A DNA stretch of 64,000 nucleotides from Lichina pygmaea (taxonomy: Eukaryota; Ascomycota; Lichinomycetes; Lichinales; Lichinaceae). The stretch spans positions 992,001-1,056,000 of the forward strand of contig OY730175.1 of assembly GCA_963422465.1 (NCBI GenBank), given 5' to 3'. A program made the position numbers and the translations under genes. Positions within the stretch are counted from its first letter, which is position 1; each line of letters opens with the position of its first letter. Below are positions 23,712 to 33,735 of this stretch, in pieces. The notes beneath the pieces were generated by a model that saw nothing but the letters and a program-made list of their open reading frames with translations, ran no database searches and had not been told where the DNA came from.

Positions 23712-26057
23712 ATGGCCGGGACAAGTAAGAAGCGGCGACTGTCCGACGGTACTGCCGTTCTCGAGGCAGCCACGGCCCACCAAACGGGAGCTGCCCCTCT
23801 TCGCAAGACGAACCTCCAGGTGGCCCCCGTTACCTCAGCTCAGTCGAAGAAAGCGCACAAGCCCTCGAGGCAGCTCTTCATAAGTGGACTTCCGTTGACT
23901 GTCACCGAGGACAACTTGACAGAATACTTTTCGGAAACATATCCATTGAGGCATGTCGTTCTCGTTCGTGATTCCATGACAAAAGCCTCCAAAGGCTATG
24001 GCTTTGTCACCTTCGCCGATGTCGAGGATGCCACACGAGCTCGGGAGGAATTCAAAGGAACAGAGCTAGGGGGCCAAAAGATCAGGCTGGACTTTGCAGA
24101 ACATCGACATCGAGCTACTGAAGATGGAGTCCGTCCACAAAAGGATGCTACCAGCAAGTCAGATGCTGCCGCCAGTGCGCAGCGTGGCCGAGAGGCGAGA
24201 AAACCACCCAAACTGATTGTCCGTAATCTGCCGTGGAGTATCAAGGAGCCGGACCAGCTGGCCGCGCTTTTTCGCAGCTACGGAAAGGTGAAACATTCGG
24301 TCATACCGAAGGGGAAGAAGTCGGGGCTCATGTCGGGGTTTGGATTCGTAACGATGAGGGGCTACAGAAATGCTGAGAGGGCGATCGAGGGGGTAAACGG
24401 GAAGGTCGTCGATGACCGGCCTATCGCCGTGGATTGGGCGGTCGAGAAAGACGTCTGGGAGGAATTACAGGAGAAGCAGCGGGAGGCTGATACGAAAGAC
24501 GAGGACCATCAGCTTCAAGGCACTTCGCAAGCTACGAACGACGATGCTGATGAAGTAGCGAGACTGCCAGAAGAAAATGGTAACGGTGTCGGTTCGGAAT
24601 CAGGTTTGGAAGACAATATGCACTCTGATAACTCAAACGGAGGAGAGGCCTCCGATCAAGAAAAGGAGTCCGATCAAGAACGGGAAGCATCGGAGACACA
24701 GAGCACTTCTTTTACGGTTTTCGTGCGAAATGTACCATACACTGCATCAGATGATTCCTTGTACGACCTGTTCAAGGGGTTCGGCCCCGTCCGCTATGCA
24801 CGCTTGGTCGTGGACCCAGTCACCGAGCGGCCAAGAGGAACTGCTTTTGTGTCGTTCTACCGCCAAGAGGACTGCGAGACCTGCTTTCGCGAGGCTCCTC
24901 GCAAAAAAGAAGCCGGCCTCCTTGGATCGGCTGAGAGAGGCTCAAGCTCGGCAACCAAATACTCGGTCCTGGAGGACGAGCTGGCGGATCCAACCGGCCG
25001 TTACACCGTCGATGGTCGCGTTGTTCAAGTCTCTCGTGCGGTGAGCAAAGAAGAGGCAGCGCAACTGATGGAGAAGGGCAGCGCACTCCGGAACAGCAGG
25101 GACCGAGACAAGCGGCGCCTGTATCTGCTGTCGGAGGGCACCGTCTCCCCAGACAGCCCTCTGTACAATCTGCTTTCCCCGTCTGAGATCAGGATGCGGG
25201 AGGCAAGCACCAAACAGCGAAGATCCATCGTGCAGAACAACCCGTCGCTGCACCTGAGCCTCGCCCGTTTGTCGGTGCGCAACATTCCGCGCTCCATCGA
25301 CTCTAAAGGGTTGAAGGAGCTTGCCCGTCGGGCCGTCGTCCACTTTGCGCAAGACGTCAAGGCGAACAAGCGCCAACCGCTATCGAAAGAAGAGCTTCGA
25401 CGCGACGGCCATGAGATGAAGTTGGCCGAGCGAGAGCGCAAGACGAAGGGCAAAGGCATCGTGAAACAGGCCAAGGTGGTCTTCGAAGGACAAGAGGGCG
25501 GCAAGGTTGCCGAGAAGAGCGGGGCCGGTCGAAGTCGAGGCTACGGCTTCATCGAATACAGCTCACACCGTTGGGCTTTGATGGGGCTGCGCTGGCTGAA
25601 CGGCCACGCGGTCAGCTACAGTGCGAAGGACGAGGAGAGCCATCCCAAAGCCGGGCGCGAACCCGTATCGAAGAAGAAGAGGCTGATCGCCGAATTCGCC
25701 ATGGAGAACGCGCAAGTAGTTGCAAGGAGGAAGGAGAGAGAAAGCAAGGCTCGAGAGCGATCCACAGCCGTCCAAGCCAGTAAAAACACCGGGACCTCAT
25801 CGACCGACAACGGCGCCCATAAGAACCGGGCGATCCAACCGTCAGCGCCGATCAAGGGAAAGAAGAGGAAGAGGGCCACGGACTCGGAGATCGCTGATGC
25901 GTCGGGTGCTACCAAACCCTGGTCCGGCGGTGCCCCTGGCAGGACGACCGCTCCGGGTACCGGCAAAGAGCAGCTTGCAAAACGTCAAAGGATCATCACG
26001 AAGAAGAGAATTCAGAGGAAGGCCAGAAAGGGTAGCACGGCTGTGCGGTCCAACTGA
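23712..26057 (+). CDS. nop4: Nucleolar RNA-binding protein Nop4 (RBM28-like), four RRMs
   Basis: Predicted nucleolar protein needed for pre-rRNA processing and maturation of the large ribosomal subunit. A single exon encodes 781 residues, close to the fungal norm. RRM1 spans about residues 53-130 (LFISGLP, later GYGFVTF), RRM2 about 167-245 (LIVRNLPW, GFGFVTM), an acidic linker with Asp/Glu and Ser follows, RRM3 lies at about 334-450 (VFVRNVPY, GTAFVSF, with an insertion before its last strand), and a diverged RRM4 at about 525-655 (LSVRNIPRSI, then GYGFIEY). A Lys/Arg-rich tail ends the protein. The order and spacing of RRMs, the long split fourth RRM and the basic tail are the Nop4 pattern. 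The start MAGTSKKRRLSDG is preceded by CCACC. Confidence 0.93.
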   Translation: MAGTSKKRRLSDGTAVLEAATAHQTGAAPLRKTNLQVAPVTSAQSKKAHKPSRQLFISGLPLTVTEDNLTEYFSETYPLRHVVLVRDSMTKASKGYGFVTFADVEDATRAREEFKGTELGGQKIRLDFAEHRHRATEDGVRPQKDATSKSDAAASAQRGREARKPPKLIVRNLPWSIKEPDQLAALFRSYGKVKHSVIPKGKKSGLMSGFGFVTMRGYRNAERAIEGVNGKVVDDRPIAVDWAVEKDVWEELQEKQREADTKDEDHQLQGTSQATNDDADEVARLPEENGNGVGSESGLEDNMHSDNSNGGEASDQEKESDQEREASETQSTSFTVFVRNVPYTASDDSLYDLFKGFGPVRYARLVVDPVTERPRGTAFVSFYRQEDCETCFREAPRKKEAGLLGSAERGSSSATKYSVLEDELADPTGRYTVDGRVVQVSRAVSKEEAAQLMEKGSALRNSRDRDKRRLYLLSEGTVSPDSPLYNLLSPSEIRMREASTKQRRSIVQNNPSLHLSLARLSVRNIPRSIDSKGLKELARRAVVHFAQDVKANKRQPLSKEELRRDGHEMKLAERERKTKGKGIVKQAKVVFEGQEGGKVAEKSGAGRSRGYGFIEYSSHRWALMGLRWLNGHAVSYSAKDEESHPKAGREPVSKKKRLIAEFAMENAQVVARRKERESKARERSTAVQASKNTGTSSTDNGAHKNRAIQPSAPIKGKKRKRATDSEIADASGATKPWSGGAPGRTTAPGTGKEQLAKRQRIITKKRIQRKARKGSTAVRSN

Positions 26058-27371
26058 GTGTGCGGTAGCCTTCTCCTTTGCTTCTCTTTTTCGTTCGTCT
26101 TGGCCTGCCGGGGAGTTTTGTAAGAGGAAGCGTTGATGGTCCGTTGTTCTACTCGGCCTCGTCACCACCGAGGGGAGTGTCCTACAGCATCTGGTCAGAC
26201 TGCCGCTCAGAGACGAGGCCAAGCAGCCAGGAGCCCCGCAGCTGTCATAAACGCACGTCGGGAGGCTGTCATCTTCGCTGGCTTGGAGGGTCGCCGGACC
26301 CGCGAGTATCATTGGACCGATTAAAAGGCGAATGCGACTCGAGTTTGCGCGGTCCCGCTGGCGTCTGTGTCTGGACGGGCCTTCCTTTCCTCTCTTGCTT
26401 CGATCCGTGTGGGCCATGTCTTCATCCACGGCCAGTCACGTCTTAGATCGAAATGCTGCTATCCGGGTCGTCCAATCGGAACGGTAGCCTTGCTTCCAAC
26501 TATGGAGCTCGTAACTCGTGTACTCGGACTGGCTGCCGGCATCAACCATGGCTTCCCATGCTCATAGCGCGTCGATCAGAATTGTAGCGCCAGGCCCTTA
26601 CATCGACGGGATTCTCTCGGATATCCCTGGCGCGACACTCACTGGTCTCACGAGCCGGTGACACCGTTGCCGCGATGCCACCTCAACGGGGCAGCTTCCT
26701 GCACGGCCGTGCTCTCGCTGTCCCTCTTTATCTCAGAACCGGACCATACTCGGACGGTCTCTTCCGCGGGTCGACTTCAACAGCCAGCCGTTTGGCTGAT
26801 TCTCAGCCGCAGAAATATGCCCACGCTCAAGTGCGCCCTGCAACGATCTTTGCGGGCTCGCGGGCTGTGTCGCCGAGGTCGTCCACGACGATTCGAACAT
26901 CAGGTCGTTGTACGCAGAATCTACTCTATATACGTCGATGACCAGCTCCCTTGGCGTCCCTAGGGACGTGGCGATGGTCATATTTCGGACCGTCACCCGC
27001 GCCCTGGTAGCAGCTCATGCCGGTTGTCGTGGGCATGCAGCCACGGGCTGGAGGTCAAACGGGGAGCCATGGCCACTGGCAGTGGACCCGTACTTCACGG
27101 TTCATTTCACTCTCGAGGCCGGTCCGTTCGCCTCGGAATGGCCGTCGCAGAAGTGGCCTGTCCACATGGCATTGAATGAGCTTGATGAATGACCTTGGCG
27201 AAGCGGGCGAACGGCACTTGATGAGCGGTTCCTCCTCAAAATCCCGGACAAGGTCTCTGGTTCTCTTCTCCTTCATCATCCTCGAGCACCACTTCATACG
27301 ATAATCGGACGCTCATCAAATTGTGGCCCAGACGACCAACGGCGGCTTCTCTCTTCCAGATCCAAAGCAAC
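26058..27371. other. Intergenic, no supported gene
   Basis: Several overlapping open frames of 60-195 codons occur on both strands, but none shows a domain, signal peptide or splice pattern I recognise. A start at 26548 opens 37 codons and then meets a stop beside a possible GTGACA donor, so a small spliced gene between 26548 and 27192 cannot be excluded. Confidence 0.45.
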
Positions 27372-27533
27372 ATGTGCAACTATCAGCTGCTCGTATGGGC
27401 ATGCGGACACTCCGAGTTTAGGTTGCTCAGCGTGTGCCACTATCTCCGCGCTCATCCACGTCACCGGTGTCCGAACGTGCGGTCAGCTCGACGCCAGGTG
27501 CAGCTGGCGCATCCCTGCCCGAGTTGTCAATAG
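27372..27533 (+). CDS. Possible small Cys-rich protein (53 residues)
   Basis: A short frame starting MCNYQLLVWACGHSEFRLL and ending HPCPSCQ. The spacing of its Cys and His residues (C..., CGH, CHY, CP, CPSC) resembles the small zinc-binding proteins with a CGH motif that are common and uncharacterised in filamentous fungi. A CTTCCAG acceptor-like site lies just upstream (27353-27359), so this may be the last exon of a longer gene. No neighbouring function helps. It could also be chance, since the frame is short. Confidence 0.35.
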   Translation: MCNYQLLVWACGHSEFRLLSVCHYLRAHPRHRCPNVRSARRQVQLAHPCPSCQ

Positions 27534-29142
27534 GGAGCGCATCTCCCGTTTGCCGCCGCTCACGTCGCCCGCCGTCTCGGTGACCGTTTCCAGACCAATG
27601 GCAGCTGCGATCACGACGCGGCGTTCTAGACTCGCCCCTGAAGGTCGAATGGCATCCGAAGAAACCCCCGCTCGGCTGCAACGACGATGAGATCTCGCAG
27701 GTGGATATTCGCTTGATTTTACTTGCTGCCCATCGGAGGGTTGCGCCGCGGTCGACCGGCGCATTGGAGGCTGAGAGGGCCCAGGTTTCTCCTGGCCCCT
27801 CGCCCAAAACGTCAACTGCGCTTCTCGGCGGCGAAGCGCCCTCGAACGACATCTGCGCCTTTGTCGACGAATGACGAGTTTTCTCCGGGTCAATTTCTCT
27901 CCTTCATGTCGAGAGGCGGGGCTCGAGGCCTGGCTATTCACGTGGCGACGGCGGAGTCAGCCCCATGGGAAAGGACGAAGTTGGCCTGGCTGGTTAGCGT
28001 TTACTCCGAGGACGCCCTCGCTTCCCTCGTCATGTGGTCACCCCCTTTCTTTTTCTTTCGGAGGCAATGCTAGTTGAAAGAATATCCACCTTCAATACTG
28101 TTTCAGCGCTGTCCCTTCCAACGGGCCATGCTAGACCTATAGTGTCTGTGACTCCTTATCACGTCAGTGATTTGTTGCTCGACAGTCTGCGTCATCGCCC
28201 ACCAAACTAGGAACTGAGCAATATTGCTACTGTAGTAGTGGGTGATCAACCTTGACGCAGGTCGACCGGCCATCTGCGCCGTAGGTCATTCCACAAGGCC
28301 CTATTTTAGATACAATCCGTCCTGAGGTCTACAACACACGAGAGTGGATGCCAGGAAAAACGGGATTGTTATTGTCAGATGCTGGAGGTAAAAAAACATA
28401 ATAGGCTGGATGGTGGTGTCATGCTTAGATCTATGGAGAGAATGTCAGGGTTGCGGTTCATGGTTGGTGTTGGTGGTGGTGGTGGTGTTGGTAACAACCC
28501 AGGCTGTCTTTCACACAATAATCTCCCTGTCAAGCCGCCAACACAGCTTCTACAGCAGCTCTCGAAGCTACGAAGTCCATCCATGTACCCTGGAGCACAT
28601 GCATCCGTCAAAGCTATCGGTATCAGTCAGGAAGAAAGACTTGCTATACCGCCTCGGTACTGTACTGTCCGGTACGGTAGGGTTTGGTTGCCGGCACATA
28701 GGCAGAAATCACCAGGCTTTAGAGGTAGAGTAGTCAACGCAAGGTAAACGCGCTCCTACGTAAGATGGGCGTGCCATACCACACCTGGGCAAAAGGATAT
28801 GCTCTTGTTTTCACGTTTATGTACGAGACGTAACCCGAACATGCAACGATCCGGGCTTTTGGAAGGTGAGGTGAGGTGGCTCTGCCGCCCAGCCTTGGCG
28901 GCAAACACAGATATCAAATCACGTGATCGATGTCTGCTGCGGTGGAGTTAGTAAGCAAGCTTCCATCACCCCCACTCGCCCCACTTACCGTACTCGGACA
29001 GGCAGACTCGCTTACATAATTACCCCGCCATGTCGGACTGCCAGATCGTCAAGACCGTCGAGACTGCAAGAGGGCTTTACTCTCCAGGTAACGTCATCGC
29101 GCCTGAAGTCAGAATCTACCAGACAGACCTCCCTCGAGAACG
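27534..29142. other. Intergenic and MAPR gene promoter
   Basis: No supported gene. It contains a (TGG)n run near 28466-28492, a GTACGGTAC motif near 28663-28680 and an E-box CACGTG at 28920-28925, about 220 bp ahead of the cytochrome b5-like gene. Confidence 0.5.
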
Positions 29143-29942
29143 ATGGCTACACCAACCTCGCCGACCAATCTCGGCTTCGACATCGATAAGACCACGCCGC
29201 AGCTCGATCCGCCCAAGGATGACCCTATCGACTCGGCTTACCTGGCTAAATGTGACGGTAGGTCGCGCGTTTTCTTTTTCTTGACGCTGGGGGACGCTGG
29301 TGGGCTCTGATGGGCTCTGGTGGATGGCTATGCGGAATTGATGCTTGCTAGGTCGAACTGCATCAGATTGAGGATATCATATGCTGACGAAGTCACGATG
29401 CCACTACCTAGGGACTAATACGGAGAGCCCTGTCTATATTGCCATTAAAGGGCAGGTATACGACGTCACCGGAAAAGACGCTTATTTGCCCGGAGGAGCT
29501 TATCATGGTGAGTGACAACGAACGCATTGCGCTTCAATGTTCTCGTTCATGCGGTCTTGGTGAAGAGCACTATGCTTTCTACACAGGGGTATCTCTATGT
29601 TGGGTTGTAGCCCACTCGTTTGGTGAAAGGATTCCTGGACGATGAATGACAAACACATATTTCCATCTGTTAGATCATACCCTCAAATGCGCTTCCTATT
29701 GCGTCAAGGGGTGTGCAGCCCAATATATGCTAGGAACAACGCTGACAAACATCTACATGTGGTGGGCCGTAGTGTTTGCTGGCAAGGACGCTTCCCGAGC
29801 CCTAGCAAAGTCGAGTACCAAAGCCGAGGATGTCAAGCCGGAGTGGGAAGACCTGCCAGAGAATGAGAAGAAGGTCCTTGAAGAATGGGTCACCTTCTTT
29901 ACCAGGAGGTACAATAGGGTCGGGCGAGTCACTTCTTCTTGA
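29143..29942 (+). CDS. Cytochrome b5-like heme/steroid-binding protein (MAPR family)
   Basis: Three exons, 29143-29257, 29412-29507 and 29773-29942, with all junctions in phase 1, encode 126 residues. The core shows YIAIKGQVYDVTGKDAYLPGGAYH followed by VFAGKDASRALAKSS, the membrane-associated progesterone receptor pattern: Tyr residues for axial heme binding in place of the cytochrome b5 His pair, then KPEWEDLPENEKK. There is no membrane helix, so this is a soluble small member rather than a typical N-anchored Dap1. Family members bind heme and in yeast support P450 function in sterol synthesis; whether this one does is inference. The 265-bp second intron is longer than most here. An E-box lies upstream. 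Confidence 0.85.
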
Positions 29943-31959
29943 ACGATCTCGAAGTATGGAGGAGAACAGACAAGAAGTGTAGCTCTAGTGGAACTTGGTC
30001 TTGATCGGGATTATTGTCTGTAGGCATAATGATTCTTTTAGTAATGTTGCAGTCTTTCACTGAGCTCTGGTAGAGCAGTTCAGTATAGATAGTTCTCTCG
30101 ATGGTCACCTGGAATAAGAGAAAGACTACGATCGAGAGGACTTTAAGATTGTTCAACAAGTCTGGAGAGCCCAGAGAACCTTCATCTGTCTAGATTGCTG
30201 GTGTAGGTGACTTTTATCTGATTAATTAGTCACGCTCCGTGCGTATGTATGCACTCAACATCATGTAGAACATACCGTACTCACACGACTCACCAGCCTC
30301 TGTCATCCGGACAAAACACTCGCCGCTACACCACCATATACTGTACCGTACATGAGTATCTTCACACATCTCGTGCGATGTTTGAGGGCTCCAGTCATTC
30401 TTGACAAGTCCCTTTGCAAGACCACCATGTTGCTTGACCTCATGCTACTTGACAAAAGATCTTCATCTAATACTCATGCAGATATCAGGTATAGGACGTT
30501 CCTATACATGTGTGCAAATTGCACACCTTGTGTTTTGGCCTTGTACCGTACGGAAGTACGGTAGCTAGAGATTGCACTTCCTTGAAGAATGCGTGCACTG
30601 CAGACAGTACCGGTAGGGTACGTTAACGTGACGCAAGATTGCAGACACGAGACCCCTCGAGAGAGTAGTCTGAAAGAAAAAGTCTTAGTCATCTCGCTAT
30701 CGTCGCAACGGAGGCATATCCTCGAGGAGAAGGTTGGAAATGTTGAAGAGAAGATGAGGAATCTTGAAGAGAAGGTTAAAAATCTTGTTAATCTAGCTTG
30801 CCGTCCTCTGTCCCTCATGCCAATAGCACGGCACCTGTCTGGAGCGTGATGCGTCAGGAGTCTGGAACTGAAAATAAGTGCGGGCCAGTGCTTGTCGAAT
30901 CATCCTTGGGCGCTTGCATCTGAAGGTACCCAGTGGTGCCCTGAGGAGTATACTCGTGATTACCGTTCTTCCCCCCCCCCCCCCCCCTCAAGCACTGTCA
31001 CTCTGAAGCATGATTGTCTCACCGTGCCTGCCGAGAAGCGAGATATTAAGTTGCTCGAGCTCCGACGCGGTACCATACATACGTACACGCGTCGGCGATA
31101 AGAGCCGGTCGAAAGCGCCGCAGCCCTACTGGGCTGATTTCATCGCCGGCGAATCCTCATTGGCACGCATCTACAGACAAGGGCAGAGCGAGACTTCTGT
31201 CGCCACGGAAAGCGTCGGCGGGCGCCCTACGCCTTGTGGGAGAACAGCTCGTATTCTGCTTGATCATCATCTTCTTGCGGCAGTCGTCAACACCACCAGA
31301 CTACCGACCCTATCCCCTCCGTCCCCCAACTCCGCTGGACAAACCTAAAGCGCTCTTCAACACCTTCCTGTTCTGTTCTCGAAGCTCCTGCTGTACCACA
31401 ATACAGCTGTGCCGAAGGATACCGCTATCCTTGCCGCTTCCGAGAGTCTGTTACGTGCCTGCCTTGCAAGGCGTGGCGCCCTGTAGGGCTATTTTTTCCA
31501 GCACAATATGCGCTAGCAACGGTCGCATTGCCAGCGGCACGACTCTCGCGGTGTTGACTGCGCCATGTGCCGGATCCACGATGCCGGATATCTCAGTGTA
31601 TGCGCCGCTTCCTTCGATGCAATCTCGCATGTACTGAAACTTGCGAGGTTCGACCTCGACCTACGACGTGCACTCGCCCCTGGATAGGCTGGTCCTACGA
31701 CGACGAACCTTGTCCTGGAAAGCCAAGTCCGGAAGACACATCGTGGAGGCCGGTTGCCGGCTGCAGGCTGCATATAAGACCTTCATGCCTTCCGCCAGGA
31801 TGAGAACTGATCGAGCCAGCATCCATTCCTGCATCGTTCACTCTCGTTGCACTGTCTCTCGTTAAATACATCGTGCAGCCCACGCTCTTTTGTGCTACAA
31901 TCCTGAGCTTCTCCATCAACTCATTACTCCATCGTCTCATCGTCCTCCAAGCCATCAAG
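29943..31959. other. Intergenic, no supported gene
   Basis: About 2 kb. Open frames are short and overlap on both strands. One near 30589-30849 has a short coiled-coil-like segment (LEEKVGNVEEKMRNLEEKV) but no other support. A poly-C run lies at about 30968-30988. The final 150 bp, with CATCAAC and CATCAAG words, resembles a fungal promoter and 5' UTR of the secreted-protein gene. Confidence 0.5.
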
Positions 31960-32930
31960 ATGCGTGCTGTCATCGCTCTTGCTGTTGTCGCCCTCGCGCA
32001 CTCGGTCGTTGCTGGTTCCCGATTCATTGGCAAGCGAGACTCATGCGTCGATAATCCGGAGACCGGTGAACATTGCTGCCCTGATGGTGAGGAGCGGCCT
32101 GGATGCAGCTCTTTGATATGGTTGACACGGTTTGCTGATCCGTCTACAGGAAAGTGGACTTGCTATACCAACCAGAAATGTGTCCCGCACCCAGAAGGCG
32201 ACGGCTACCTTTGCGAGCGGACCGGCCAAGACCCGGAATTGGGCCAGTTTGGACCGACGACGCGCTGCCTTGGAGGGCAGCTCCCCTGTGGCGAGACCAA
32301 ATGCTTCCAGCCGTCCTTGGAGTCTATGTGCTGTGCCGATGGCAGTAGGTGCCTGCTGATGCTCGATGATATACTTCGATGTGGATTACTGACCGATGGC
32401 TGCGCAGCCGTATGCATTAACAAAAGTGTCTGCATGCCTTCCAAGCTGTACCCAGACGAGTTCACGTGCTGCGATCCGGTAGGTGTTCATCATGACTGAC
32501 TCTAAGACGAGACGACGATCTGACTGAGTCTCAGGAGACCGACGACTGCAAGGGCGCCCCTGCTCCATCGTCGGCGAGCTCCTCCACGTCTGTAGCCCCG
32601 ATGAGCTCTTCAACAAGCTCATCGGAAGATGCTGTCTCGACCACGGCGTCTCCGGTGACATCGTCAACGTCGCCCGAGTCGACCTTCACATCCACAGTCG
32701 AGCTGACGTCGACCATTGTCGCTTGCAACTCCACCGTATCCGGTCATGCCAAGCCTACCAACTTGCCCATCGACTGGCCGACCCCTGCGAACTCTTGCCA
32801 CGGCTGGACGGAGCACGACTTCAAGGTGCTGAACGATGCCGTCGTGCTGCTCGTCGACATCCTGGGCAGCAAGGGATACCCGCGTGAGCACCACAGCTGC
32901 GGATGCTCCGGCGACGAACATAAGAATTAA
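31960..32930 (+). CDS. Secreted Cys-rich protein with Ser/Thr-rich region
   Basis: Three exons, 31960-32086, 32150-32478 and 32535-32930, encode 283 residues. A clear signal peptide (MRAVIALAVVALAHSVVA) is followed by a Lys-Arg site at residues 25-26 suited to Kex2 cleavage. The middle is Cys-rich (EHCCPDG, WTCYTNQKC, MCCADGSRC, FTCCDP), probably disulfide-bonded. It is followed by a Ser/Thr-rich stretch of about 60 residues likely to be O-glycosylated, and a short C-terminal Cys-containing block. There is no GPI signal. The first intron is 63 bp, divisible by three and free of stops, so both spliced and retained forms keep frame; the strong GTGAGG donor, TGCTGATC branch site and CTACAG acceptor argue for splicing. 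I do not recognise the family; effector-like or cell-wall roles are guesses. Confidence 0.8.
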
Positions 32931-33735
32931 GCCCGCCGCGAGGCTTGCGACACGGGTTGCCGTCACCAGCGTACCATGGCCTTGGTGCTTGCCATATAAT
33001 CAGAGCTTGGTGTAATACGTACGCATATATAGTTTTGGACACCTTCTAGATCACAGATATTCAAGCAATAAATCGATCTACAAGTTGACATCTCGCTCCA
33101 TGGCTATTCTCGCGACATGTACCCATGCCGTCTCACTGCCGAAGCTATTCCGGCGACTATCCTCTCCTTATTCTTCCAAGTTTCTAGAATAGGAATGATC
33201 TCAGTCAAGCATGCAGATGTCCGCAGGGCCTCCAATCACTCTATAGAAGTAGCCGGGAGAATGCTTCCACTAGGAGCCCCCGCCATGCCGGGAACGGAGT
33301 GTCGTCGCCGTGAATCAAGCACAACGGATGCGGTAGAGTGCAGGAGGGACTCTGTTGGGATCCTTTCCTTTGCTCTCTCTGTTTGCCCGCATCTCTCGCT
33401 CGTCCCTTTCCTCCTCTTTATTTGTAGAGATCTTTCTACCACTCCCTCCCCCGTTTAGGATCGCTGCGTTTTATTGACAAGGACGAAGTTCGTTGCTGGG
33501 CGCATGAGGCAACAGATGAAGCGGCGGAGCGGAAAATTCCAGCGCCGACGCGTCGTTACAGAAGCACGCTTATGTAAGTTAGGGCTAGCGGCTACCATCG
33601 GCTCAAATTCCCGCCACGCCTTAAATACACGTGACTTACTGTTTTCCTTCACCACCACACAGCTTAGGCAACTCCAACCGACGAAGCGAAACATTTCTTC
33701 CGGCTGTATCGATCCACGTGACCCGGCCTTACAGT
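32931..33735. promoter_or_regulatory. ZNFX1-like gene upstream region
   Basis: About 800 bp without a gene. E-boxes CACGTG lie at 33628-33633 and 33715-33720, the second only 15 bp before the proposed start codon. Confidence 0.55.
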
